Part shown: one piece after another, positions 8,466-17,793 of the stretch
How the letters are laid out: each line of letters opens with the position of its first letter
Position numbering within the stretch: position 1 is the first letter of the stretch
Origin: Rhynchopus euleeides
Taxonomy: Eukaryota > Euglenozoa > Diplonemea > Diplonemida > Diplonemidae
Reading direction: 5' to 3'
Assembly (NCBI GenBank): GCA_963210315.1
Contig: OY723277.1
Location: 310,001 to 374,000 of the forward strand
DNA length: 64,000 nucleotides
Notes under the pieces: generated by a model
Seen by the model: only the letters and a program-made list of their open reading frames with translations
Databases searched by the model: none
What the model was told of the DNA's origin: nothing
Translations under genes and position numbers: made by a program

Positions 8466-11400
8466 TCAGAGCCTCCCGCGGACCCCGCGAGGGCCGATGG
8501 AGAACGACTCCCGCCTTGCATCCCGCGGGGAAGTGGGGGACGAGGCGGGCGGGCTGCCGGGGTGGTGCGACTGCGACCCCTGCTGGGCCAAGGGGCTCCC
8601 ACGCCCGCCGCCCAACCGCAGGCTCGCCCGCTGCGAGGGGTTCCGCGCAGACGGCAGGCGCGACGAGTTGCTCGGGCTGCTCGGGGTGTCCCCATCCAAC
8701 ACCAGAGTCTTCGCGGAAGACGACAGCCGCCGCGGCGGCGTGCTCCACGACCCCAGATAGGACCCACGGTGGCTGCTCCCCCCTCCAGGGCTGCGGATGC
8801 TGTGGAACGCCACAGGCAGCACGCCCGCCTCGCTCCCCCGCAGCTGCGACACCCACGACTTGTCCTCCAGCACATCATCCGACGACTCCACCTGCAGCGG
8901 CTCCATCTCCGTGGCGTGCGACGGGCTCCCCGACACAGCCTCCTCGTCGCACAGCCACACCTGCTCCGCCGCCGCCACCGCAGGCACCTCGTGGGCCAGC
9001 TTCACGTTGTAGGGCACCAGGTCCATCGCGTAGGTTATAATGTCGTAGGCAGAGCGGATGAGCGAGAGAATCATCCCGAGGAGGAGGAGGATCGACCCGA
9101 CAAGAAGGAGGGAGTGGTCCGCACGCTGCAGGGCAAAGACAGTGCCGTAGCATGCCATGCCGACTGCAGAGAGGGCGTGGGAGAGCAGCACGGCGTGGTT
9201 GAGGAAGGGCGCCAGGAAGGGCATGTAGACAATGCAGTGGATGAGCAGTGCTGAGAAGACGGCGCAGATCCCAAAGGCCTTCCCGGCACAGGCCCCCCAG
9301 GTTTCGGCACGGATGAGCCCCAAAAGGAGCAGGATTGGGATCTGCCCTGTCTCCATGAGGACGTACCTCCCGTTGGTGGTGGACCACGACGACCTGTCCT
9401 GCGTGTAGTTCTCGAAGAGAACCCCCATGCGTTGCGTGTGGTTGACCCCCCCGCGCGCGCTCTCCCAGATGCTGCTGCCGAAGATATACCTCACATGCCA
9501 CCCCGTGGAGGCTTTGTAGTTGCATTCGCGTGTCACGGAGTGGAAGTGTGCGTTGCGGCAGCTGAACCACATGCCTCCGAGGAGGGCCAGGGTGAAGCAT
9601 ATCCCGACGATCCCGACGGCGAACAGCCCGGCGGATTCAGAGAAAAGGCGGAAGGACGCCTCGACTGTGCCTGGGATGAAGAGGAGGGGTATGAGTGAGG
9701 CGGCTGAGGTGAAGCGCATCTGCGCTGCGGCGTCGCTCCAGCTGAAGTCGGATTCGCCGGGGAGGCGGCGCTTCCAGGCTGCGACGGCGGCGGAGGCGAT
9801 GCCGAGGATGAGCAGCCAGGCGAGGGTCACGCAGAGGTTCCCCACAACGCAGCCCGCGTTGGAGCTTCCAAAGACATGCATGCCTGTGGGGTGCAGTAGC
9901 CACGGCAGCTCGACCAGCTCGTGGCCCCCGTTGAGGCAGTCCATCTCACCAGTCAGCAGGGCGATACTGCCGCCTCCGTGCGACACAGCGTTGTATATCG
10001 CTTCCGCCATGCTGCCCTCCCGCAGCGCCTGCGGCGCTGTCGTGTTCTCCATCTGCGTCGGCGCGGGTGTTGGTGTCGGCGGTGCTTCCGACGGCGCAGC
10101 AGAAGGAGGTGCTGTCGGAGCCGCAGTGGCGGGTGCGTCGGTCGGCACAACAGGGGGTTGCGCCGTGCGGGGGACCCGCGTTGCGGGTGCAGCGGAGGCG
10201 CGCGGTGGTGGCGTGTAAGGCGGGGCCAGCGTGGCGGGGTCTGGCCTGGAGGGGGTGGGGGTGGGGGTGGGGGGTGTGGGTGTCGGTGGTGCTGCAGTTC
10301 CAGATGCGGGTGTGGGTGACGATGGGGTGGGCGGTGACACGGTCGGGGGAGAAGGCGTCGGTGGTGCTGCAGTTGCCGGTGTGGGTGTCGGTGATGCCGC
10401 AGTAGGCGATGCCGCCGTCTGTGGCGATGCAGTTCTCGGTGCAGACGTCAGCGGCGATGCAGTGGGCGCAGGGGTGGGTGGCGAAGGTGTCGGTGGCGCC
10501 GCAGTGGGCGGTGACACAGTCAGGGGCGCCAGAGTTGTCGGAGAATGAGTTGGTGGTGCTGCAGTTGCCGGTGCGGGTGTCGGTGGCGCTGCAGTCGCGG
10601 GTGCAGGTGTGGGTGGCGACGGAGAAAGCGGTGCCGCCGTAATGGGGACGGCCGTAGGAGGCGCCACAGTCGTCGGTGCAGGAGTCGGCGGAGAAAACGT
10701 CGGAGGGGAATCTGTCCGAGGCGCCGGTGTCACTGGCGCAGGGGTCGGAGGGGCTGGTGTCTGCGGTGCATGTGTGGGGGGTGCAGGTGTGAGAGGTGCA
10801 GGTGTAGGCGGTGACTGCGTCATGGGCGCTGAAGTGGGAGGTGCGGTTGTTGCTGGCGACGGGGTAGGGGGCGCTGCTGTTGGAGGCGCTGGTGTCGGGG
10901 GCGAGGGTGTCGGTGGAACAGAAGTTGGAGGCGCTGGAGTCACCGGTGCAGGCGTTGGTGGCGCGGGTGTCGGAGGTGCAAGCGTCGGTGGTGATGGGGT
11001 GGGAGGTGCAGGGGTCGAGACAATCTCGGGGTACGAGCAGAGGTGATGATACAAAGTTGCACACCCACGGTCCATCGCACCAAGGAAAGCCGTGTCGTAC
11101 GTCCCACACTTAGATATGTAACTATTCGGCTGCATCTGCGAACCTACGCATGCATCGGCACGAGCATCACCGTCCCACTGGTTTCTGGCTGCCTGGCGGT
11201 GCCAAGAGTCGCCGCACCACAAGTTTTTAAAAGCTGCCGGGTTGCCATTCACCCACTCAAAGTTTTCCGGATCCTGCTCGTTCGCAGCATTACGCGCCGC
11301 CGTAGCCCGATACCCCATGTGCAGGTCGGTGTTGAATGTCATCCCATCCACACCACCCGTCTTGATCAGCCACATGATGTACCAGTCATCCCAGTGGTCT

Positions 11401-12155
11401 TTGATCGAGATAAGACCTCCGCCTGCCCTCGTACTCCCGCACTGGGTGTCACTCCCCGTGATTGCAGCCTTCTGGTTCGAGATGTAGTAACAGGACCCAG
11501 CGTAGTGGGCGTGCCCCGTGTCACACGGATACACCCCGTGGTGGTAGCGCACATCCCTCACCAGCGTGGAATCACCTGCGTCTGCTCCCACCACGAGGGT
11601 GTCGGTGCCGAAGCATCCGATGAAGAAATCCTGCCGTGGCAACGCTGCTGCGACCACGACGCCCTGCACGATGCGCTTCCCGTTGAGGTAGATCGCAGCA
11701 CTGCCTGCGTAGTAGAACTCGAAGTAGCTCCACCTGTCCACCGGCACAGCCACCGGCACACTGGCTGGCATGCCGTTCACAGAGAGAGTGATGAGGGCGG
11801 CACTGTTGTCCAGGGTAATCAGGACGTGGTCACCAGAAGCATCTCCCCACGCAAGCAGAGGCTGTTTCTGGAGTGCGGATGATATAGGCCTGAACCACAG
11901 CGTGGTGAAGAAGGGGCTGTTAAAGGCGAAGGCTGTGCCTGACACAGGCTGGCAGGCTGCGCCCGACCGGCGCATCGCAGCGAAATCCGACGACTGGTGG
12001 ATATCCTGATTCCAGTCGAACTGCCCCGTGGGGAAGTCATACGACCCGACTTCATCCTGGCCGCTGCCAGCCGTTGAATACCACTTCGAGATTAACTGGG
12101 CGTTGGCATGCGCCACAGCACACAGCACCACAGCGACGCTGCGTGACACAGCCAT
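8466..12155 (-). CDS. Large surface receptor: LamG-like + C-type lectin + Thr/Pro stalk + multi-pass membrane domain
   Basis: I chose the ATG at 12155 because it begins a signal peptide (MAVSRSVAVVLCAVAHANA); the frame is open to 12248, but those 31 residues lack signal character. The product is about 1229 residues. Residues ~60-205 resemble a LamG/concanavalin-like domain (WSYFEFYYAGSAAIYLNGK). Residues ~207-371 resemble a C-type lectin domain (CDTGHAHYAGSCYY, WVNGNPAAF, WCGDSW, CATLYHHLC). Residues ~372-702 are a TPAPPTPSPPT stalk, probably O-glycosylated. Residues ~770-1050 hold about seven or eight membrane segments. The cytoplasmic tail is Ser/Pro-rich with RRLS and RRES. The multi-pass part is homologous to those of 30196-33396 and 46906-49389. 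It is likely a cell-surface sensor or adhesion protein; no ligand can be inferred. Confidence 0.85.
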   Translation of the reverse strand: MAVSRSVAVVLCAVAHANAQLISKWYSTAGSGQDEVGSYDFPTGQFDWNQDIHQSSDFAAMRRSGAACQPVSGTAFAFNSPFFTTLWFRPISSALQKQPLLAWGDASGDHVLITLDNSAALITLSVNGMPASVPVAVPVDRWSYFEFYYAGSAAIYLNGKRIVQGVVVAAALPRQDFFIGCFGTDTLVVGADAGDSTLVRDVRYHHGVYPCDTGHAHYAGSCYYISNQKAAITGSDTQCGSTRAGGGLISIKDHWDDWYIMWLIKTGGVDGMTFNTDLHMGYRATAARNAANEQDPENFEWVNGNPAAFKNLWCGDSWHRQAARNQWDGDARADACVGSQMQPNSYISKCGTYDTAFLGAMDRGCATLYHHLCSYPEIVSTPAPPTPSPPTLAPPTPAPPTPAPVTPAPPTSVPPTPSPPTPAPPTAAPPTPSPATTAPPTSAPMTQSPPTPAPLTPAPPTHAPQTPAPPTPAPVTPAPRTDSPPTFSPPTPAPTTVAPPTAVPITAAPLSPSPPTPAPATAAPPTPAPATAAPPTHSPTTLAPLTVSPPTAAPPTPSPPTPAPTASPLTSAPRTASPQTAASPTAASPTPTPATAAPPTPSPPTVSPPTPSSPTPASGTAAPPTPTPPTPTPTPSRPDPATLAPPYTPPPRASAAPATRVPRTAQPPVVPTDAPATAAPTAPPSAAPSEAPPTPTPAPTQMENTTAPQALREGSMAEAIYNAVSHGGGSIALLTGEMDCLNGGHELVELPWLLHPTGMHVFGSSNAGCVVGNLCVTLAWLLILGIASAAVAAWKRRLPGESDFSWSDAAAQMRFTSAASLIPLLFIPGTVEASFRLFSESAGLFAVGIVGICFTLALLGGMWFSCRNAHFHSVTRECNYKASTGWHVRYIFGSSIWESARGGVNHTQRMGVLFENYTQDRSSWSTTNGRYVLMETGQIPILLLLGLIRAETWGACAGKAFGICAVFSALLIHCIVYMPFLAPFLNHAVLLSHALSAVGMACYGTVFALQRADHSLLLVGSILLLLGMILSLIRSAYDIITYAMDLVPYNVKLAHEVPAVAAAEQVWLCDEEAVSGSPSHATEMEPLQVESSDDVLEDKSWVSQLRGSEAGVLPVAFHSIRSPGGGSSHRGSYLGSWSTPPRRLSSSAKTLVLDGDTPSSPSNSSRLPSARNPSQRASLRLGGGRGSPLAQQGSQSHHPGSPPASSPTSPRDARRESFSIGPRGVRGRL

Positions 12156-12248
12156 GTGTGCCTGGAAGGGGAGGGTGGACGTAAGACGGGTCGGTTGGTG
12201 GGTCGGGTGTGACTCGCCTTTTGCAAGAAGGCGTACTCTCCAAGGCAA

Positions 12249-12529
12249 AGCCAGCAGGGAGGGGGGTGGGGGGTGGGGAGGGGGGGGGGGGGTGCGGGTG
12301 TGTTCAGACCGTAGAGCAACCTTGAAGCAGCTTTCAACATAACCCTGCAGTCAGCACCTCTGGAGATCCGAGAGGTTGCAGGAGGGTGAGTTCTGAGCAG
12401 CCGGAAGCGCACAAGAAACCAAGAAACTAGGCGACGGAGGAGAAGGACAGAATAAGAAAGACCGCACGCACAGTGCACACCACACACACACACCCCGCAC
12501 ACACGGCACGGAGACTATTGTACCACTTA
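12249..12529. other. Upstream region of the receptor gene
   Basis: About 280 bp of G-rich (12260-12295) and CA-rich (12470-12505) sequence lie 5' of the minus-strand receptor. No clear TATA or initiator element could be identified. Confidence 0.35.
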
Positions 12530-12669
12530 CTGGGGGGGGGGGTTCAAATACGAGACGTACAGCTTCTATTCAACTTTTTGGGTTTTGCAGGCACTTTCTG
12601 CACCCAATACCCTAAAAAATTTGAATAGAAGCCGTACGCCTTGTCCCCCCCCCCCCCCCCCCCCCCCAG
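12530..12669. mobile_element. 140-bp G-run fold-back (MITE-like)
   Basis: The left end is TA then CTGGGGGGGGGGG and TTCAAATACGAGACGTAC (12528-12560). The right end carries AAGCCGTACGCCTTG followed by ~24 C and AG (12629-12669). Words TTCTATTCAA (about 12563-12572) and TTTGAATAGAA (12620-12630) pair. It is too short to code. The start CTGGGGGGGG is shared with the elements at 6398 and 50137. Confidence 0.6.
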
Positions 12670-13249
12670 AAATGATTTGGGACGTATCGGACACAGGTTT
12701 CCTGCGTTGTGAACACAACTCTCAAGATCACTATATAAAGCACACCCCCCACCCGCGCCCAGTGTGCCCCGCGAGGGGGGGGGGGGGGGGAGAACAACCC
12801 AGCCCACAGGGAATGACACACCCCAATGCCACGGCAGGAAGAAGAAGCAAGTCAAGGATAACGATGAAGGCTGAAATAAGCATGTGTGGTTGTGGTTGCG
12901 CAGGGTGGGGGGCGGGGCGGTGAGGGGCGGGACGGTCACAAATGACACCTTCCCGGCTGGGGGTGGGCCATCCAGACCTTGCCCCTGCCCCCCTCTCCCC
13001 CCCCCACCACCCCACGCCCACCCCGACCACGACCACCCAGCGGCGGCGTGCGCAGTATTCAAAACATTTGATTGTATTTCCGGAAGTGGCCCACAGGGGG
13101 GGACACAGGGATGTGTGTGTCACAGCGAGAAGCACAGCAAGGGGCAGGGTGGTCAGTGTGCCCCCCCCTGCACTAATCCAAAGCAATACCCGCACACATG
13201 TGCGTTGTATATGGGTGTATTTTCCAACGGCTCCAAAATGATTGCGTTG
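12670..13249. other. Intergenic, low-complexity
   Basis: C/G homopolymer runs (for example 12775-12792 and around 12990-13010) and GT-rich stretches. Open frames exist only because of composition, and no domain is visible. Confidence 0.4.
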
Positions 13250-13437
13250 GCCATTTTTTTTATTACGCACACGACCTTCGCGCGGGAAGTGTCATTCAGC
13301 TCTGCCAAACGTACTCTACACACCACCCCCTTCATCAGGCAAGTGGGTTTGTATGTGTGTGTGGAAGCGTCAACGCATCAAACGAAGTATCAAGTAGTAG
13401 AGGAAGAGCGGCAGAGTTGAAGTGACACTTTTTGAAA
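13250..13437 (-). repeat. Short dispersed insertion S1, copy 1 (reverse orientation)
   Basis: The reverse complement of 13250-13437 matches 33628-33793 almost throughout, including GTGTCACTTCAACTCTGCC at one end and TTTCGCGCG...CGTGTGCG at the other. A partial third copy is at 40283-40355. No ORF. The copy at 33628 shows target duplication, so S1 is mobile. Confidence 0.75.
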
Positions 13438-14731
13438 TTTCCTTCGCACCTGCCTCACCCCTTTGTAAACTACTACGCCGTCGAAGCAGTGTTGCCTCAC
13501 ACATCAGAACATGCTTCGTTTCCAGGGGAGAGAGAGAGAGGAGCTCCGTCGGGTGGCGACAACTGCCCAAAGCCAGGCTTGATCTGCCTTGCGCTTTTTG
13601 CAGAGGGCACACTGCCCCACCAACTATGCTCCCCATTTTTCGAGTGGGGAAGGGCGAACGAACCACACACGTACACACAGTGTCACACACACCCACCCTC
13701 AGGCCGTCCCCATGCCATCATATGATGTGGGGATCCACAGCGATCCCAGATTTTGCGACTGCGGAAGTGAGGAAGAGAGGAAGAGAAGGAGAAACGCACG
13801 CATGACTGAACCAGAGCTGTATGTGATGGGTGAGGGGGGGGCGTGCAGGCAGGAGTCACGGGTAGGGACTATAAGCAGACCTGTCTGCCTGTCGTGGGAG
13901 AGAGAGAGGGGAGCAGGTGGCGTGTGGGAAGGACGAAAAAGCAGTGTGAAAAAGCGGCCCCCACCGTGCCGCTTTTTGCGATTGTCGACCCTTGCGTCAG
14001 ATGGAGCTTCTAGCGAGCAGCAACGCCACCGGCACGCTGTCGGACAACACTTGAGAGAGGGGGGAAGGAGGGAGAGAGAGATGGAGCTGATTCAGCTGAC
14101 GCTTGCTTTGGCTGAACCTGCAGGATAGAGGATCAGCCACGCCAGTACGGTGTCAAGTATTTGAGAGAGAAAGACAAAAAAAATAAGGAAGAGAGGAAGA
14201 GAGGAAGAAAGAGAAAGAGAGAGGAGAGGGATTTTGTCCCGGTGACTTTGCAAAGGCCAGATGTGCTGTGTTGTTGGGAGACGTGACGTGGGGAAACATC
14301 CTCATATGAAGCCCACCCGTAGGTAGCTAGATGACCGGTCGGGAGGTGTTTGGGGCACGATTCTGGAGTTTCAAGCGAAGGCCACCCCAAATCATAGGCC
14401 CATCAAAGGCCGTCCATACTCCAACGGGGAAGTGAAATCTCCAGGTGTTCAGCAACAAAAAATCATCAACGTTGAGGCGGTCTTCGCTCCGGTGCCGAAA
14501 GCGGTGGGTTTTGGTACAGTTCCTCCTATGTAAGAAGTGAAAGACGCCGAAATTTGCCGAAAACTTGCCGAGAGCAAAGACCTCCAGAATGTTCATTCCC
14601 TTTCGTCCTCAAAGATCATCAGGCTGTGACTGGGTCGCGCAAAAAAGGAGGCACTATGGCAGCAGAGGCCAGCTTTCTTCATCCGTCAACTCGGGGGGTT
14701 CGCCCAGAAGTGCAGAAAAGTGGGAAAAAGT
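13438..14731. other. Intergenic, microsatellite-rich
   Basis: No gene is supported. Purine-rich GAGA/GGAAGA tracts occur at 13520-13535, 13770-13795 and 14160-14230. A GCGGTCTTCGCTCCGGTGCC word at 14480-14499 shares the CTTCGCT element of the fold-back families. Confidence 0.4.
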
Positions 14732-14805
14732 GAGCCGCCTCACAACACACTGGCTGCAAAGTGACACAGTTTGACACACAGTGACGCAGAGCGAACGCTC
14801 CCAAC
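14732..14805 (+). repeat. Dispersed repeat R2, copy 1
   Basis: The sequence GAGCCGCCTCACAACACACT then GGCTGCAAAGTGACACAG and GACACACAGTGACGCAGAGC is repeated at 44601-44675 and, more diverged, at 36040-36112. The copies keep the order of three CAGTG/CACAG words. Upstream AGAAGTGCAGAAAAGTG is also partly shared, so the true unit is longer (~110 bp). Non-coding. Confidence 0.65.
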
Positions 14806-14867
14806 ATGTTTTGCGGCAGTGAAGCGCTCAACGAAAAAAATGCTGAAGAGAGAAACTGCCCGTGCCC

Positions 14868-15055
14868 CAGCTGGATCGTGAGGTGACAGCAGAGCGTGAA
14901 CAACAAGCCAAACAAAATTGCGTTGTTGCAAAAAACGCAGACCTCAACTGTTCGCGGATCCCTCCCCTCCCCAGTCTGGGCCGCAAGATCCAGCTCGAAA
15001 GGCATAGAGGAAAGCGTTCCCTCCCAAACTTGGCTATGCCGAACTCTCACAGATA
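14868..15055 (+). repeat. Dispersed repeat R1, copy 2 (diverged)
   Basis: Begins GCCCGTGCCCCAGCTGGATC and ends CTTGGCTATGCCGAACTCTC. It aligns with 7391-7580 and 28491-28684 but is diverged in the middle. The complementary CTGGATCGT/GATCCAG pair is kept. R2 lies just upstream here, about 60 bp away. Confidence 0.6.
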
Positions 15056-17043
15056 AACACAGTGCGATACACTCATCACAACGCACGCACACAGCAATAC
15101 CGGAACACAGCAGACACATGTCAATAAAAACAGGGTATGGGGGGCAGGTGGGCACCTGTGGTGGACACAACACACATCGACTACAAATAAGGGCATTGCA
15201 GCAGCCCGAGTGTGTTGGGCTGATGCTTGATTCGGATTCCTCCTGGGCTGCACCCTGGGCTTGAAGGGGTGTATCTAGGTTATTGCAGAGAGAGGCTGCC
15301 CCGTAGCGATGGCAGCATTGAGGCATGATTTGGCACTTCAGCAGAGCCAAACACGGGAAGCTTTGCACCGTGCGGTGTTCAAATTTGCAGAAAGACCTAA
15401 ACTGAAGCAAAAAAATGCGTTTTTGGCAAACCCTGATGTTGGGGCGCAGGAATACCGACGCTCTCCAGCGTTTACTTCAGCACTCTTCATCCAAGGCCAT
15501 GCGATGGCAATGATTTACCTCTTAAAATGACTTCAGAGGGGGGGTATCACGACGGCGTTTTGGCGCGCGTTCCACCTCTAGAGGGGTGAAAAGACGCCGA
15601 ACGTTGCCAATACATCGCCGATAGCAAATCAAAGGCTACCCCAGTCTGCAGTCAGCCCCAGAAGTGCTCAAAAAAATGGCTGCAAAGGTGCCCCCAAGCT
15701 ACAAAAAGAAACACAAGCGGTAGCCCGGAGGAAGAAGGTGTCGCCGCTGACTTGCAATGAGCACTGACACCCGATGCAGGAGGTCTGGCACCCGTAGGAT
15801 GGCCACACCTGCTGTACTGGTTTTATGTGGGAGCTTTGCCCCGCCGGTGTACCACCAGGAGGGGAGGGGCCCATGTGTGTTCTTTCGTGACACGATGCGT
15901 GAGAAGCGGACGCAGTGTAAACACAACGCCTGCCAAGCGCTTGGCACTGGGCTCCATCTTCATCAAGTGGCATCGTCACAGCAACCCCTTCTGTGGGAAA
16001 ACCGCGTGAGTGAAAAAGTCACGAAGGCATAAATAAAATAAAAGTGTGGCAAATGAAGTGACTGCCCCTGCAGCTCTGGCTCTTCTGATACACGCCGCCC
16101 TTTTCTCAGCATACAGGCAACCAGCAGTGCCGCTGCTTGAAGCGATGCGGGTGTTTCGAAGTCAGAAAGAGCACAGCCCAGGGTCCGATGATGTGTGATG
16201 TCGGAGGGGGGGCCACCCCCTCTCGGAGGGAAACGATCTGTGAGCTCCAGCTAGGCCGTGACGTTGGCAGAGTTTGTTTTTTTTTTTGGTGTCGACAATC
16301 ACAGGCGCTGCGAGAGCTAGGCTACTACACAGCAGGCCTGGGCGGGGAACGAGCCCTTTTTCCAGGTTTTTTGGGTCGGGGAACCAGGTTTTTTCTAAGA
16401 ATTTTTACAAGGGAATTTTTGCTCGCCCCCCCACAGTTTCCAGGCGCGTGCCCGTCAGGCGGGACTTTTTCTCTGATTTCTCTCCGCGTCATCATTGACA
16501 GCTCTCGAGTGATGCCCAGAGATGCTTGCGGCAGAGAGTGCCCCTCATGCGCGTTACAGCTGAAAATGAATGAGGATCATCTGGCACTCGTTCTCATCGG
16601 GGGTTGTGCTCCGCAGGGACTCAATACACCTTGGCACTCTCGCAGGGCTGGACATGCCAGCAGCTGGAGGACAGTTACAAAGCTGCCCCCGACGCCACCC
16701 ACCTGCTGGCCCCTTCAGGTCTGAAAGCCCAAAAGCTCCCGGGGATTTTTGCAGTGGTGCGCACCATATTCAGCGCAGGGTGATCTCTCCGATTTTCCAA
16801 AACTGCTGGTTTACGGGTTTGGGGAACGGTCGTCGGCAGACCGTTGAAATGCCCGTGTTAGCAAGGCACACTCACGTTTCAGGTAGCGTGTCGCGTGTCA
16901 CGCATGTCGCGAACGCGGCAAGTGTACCTCCCAGGTGGGGAAGCCCGACCTCCTGTCCGATGTCAGTCAGGCTTCGAAGAAGCGCTTCATGGATGCGGCG
17001 CTGACCCGGGGAAGTGAGATAGATGGACGGGCACACGCTACAT
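15056..17043. other. Intergenic, no supported gene
   Basis: A 195-codon frame at 16137-16724 (+) has a mixed Arg/Phe-rich translation with no motif. TTTTTTCTAAGAATTTTTAC (about 16390-16410) recurs inverted at about 17378-17408, suggesting the ends of a ~1-kb fold-back or two copies in opposite orientation. Confidence 0.4.
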
Positions 17044-17100
17044 GGGGGGTCTGGGGGGCGTGAGCCCCCCAGCCGCCGGAGGCCACGGTAGCGAACATCT
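17044..17100 (+). repeat. Dispersed repeat 'GGTCTGGGGGGC...ACGGTAGCGAACATC', copy 2
   Basis: Carries the hairpin CTGGGGGGC/GCCCCCCAG followed by CCGCCGGAGGCCACGGTAG and GAACATCTGTTC. Matches 3381-3435 and the inverted copy at 50547-50600. The tail GAGGCCACGGTAGTGAACGT is seen again at 17195-17214 without the hairpin. Confidence 0.65.
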
Positions 17101-17793
17101 GTTCGTGTGGGCGTACAGATTCTGTGCGAGTTGGCTGCGTCCTCAGAGGCGACTGGAGTGGTTGGACCCCGACTTGATGGGATTCGAAGGACTTGAGGCC
17201 ACGGTAGTGAACGTCTGGCTCTCCAGTTGGCCAGCAAGGCGAACGGTACGTGGGACAGACTTCCCTTCCATCCTTGTGCGCGCCCTGTCGACTGGGGAAA
17301 ACTTAGAAAAAGTTTTTTCCTCTGCGAAACAACCTTAGAAAAAAATTCCCCTAACAAAATTCTTAGAAAAAAACTTTTTTCCCCTTACAAAAATTCTTAG
17401 AAAAAAAGTTCAGAATCCTGAAAGTGGGGAACAAGCCCCCCAGTTAGGAACAGCCCTGCTACACAGACCCTTGTTTTTTTTTCCGAAAAAAATTTTGCCT
17501 GCCAGGTGGCGCACGACCGAAACTAGAAAAGACTGAAAAAAGAAATGACAACGCCATTCAGCAGCAACCGCGGTGCATTTGACGATTTGTCTGCACAATA
17601 TACCGTGAGGGAGAGATTGGCCAGCCGGGAAAGAGCACGTTTGGCTGCTGTGTGGCTGCGGCGTGTCACTATATTTTTCTCACACAAACCTGTGTCTATG
17701 GACCCAACGAGGGGCGGAGCTTTGTTCGGAAGAATGTGCAATGAGGGTGTTGCGCACGTCGCGGCCCTAGCGGGCAGTCGCGAGGTGTGGGCC
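17101..17793. other. Intergenic region between repeats and the cyclase gene
   Basis: Contains CTTAGAAAAA-type words repeated at 17302-17410 (CTTAGAAAAAGTTTTTTCC and variants). No gene is supported. The last ~100 bp are probably the 3' untranslated region of the minus-strand cyclase. Confidence 0.4.

Noticed and set aside
9946..11109. 387-codon minus-strand frame overlapping the first receptor
   Set aside because: An alternative phase of the stalk repeat; the receptor frame has a signal peptide, domains and membrane segments.
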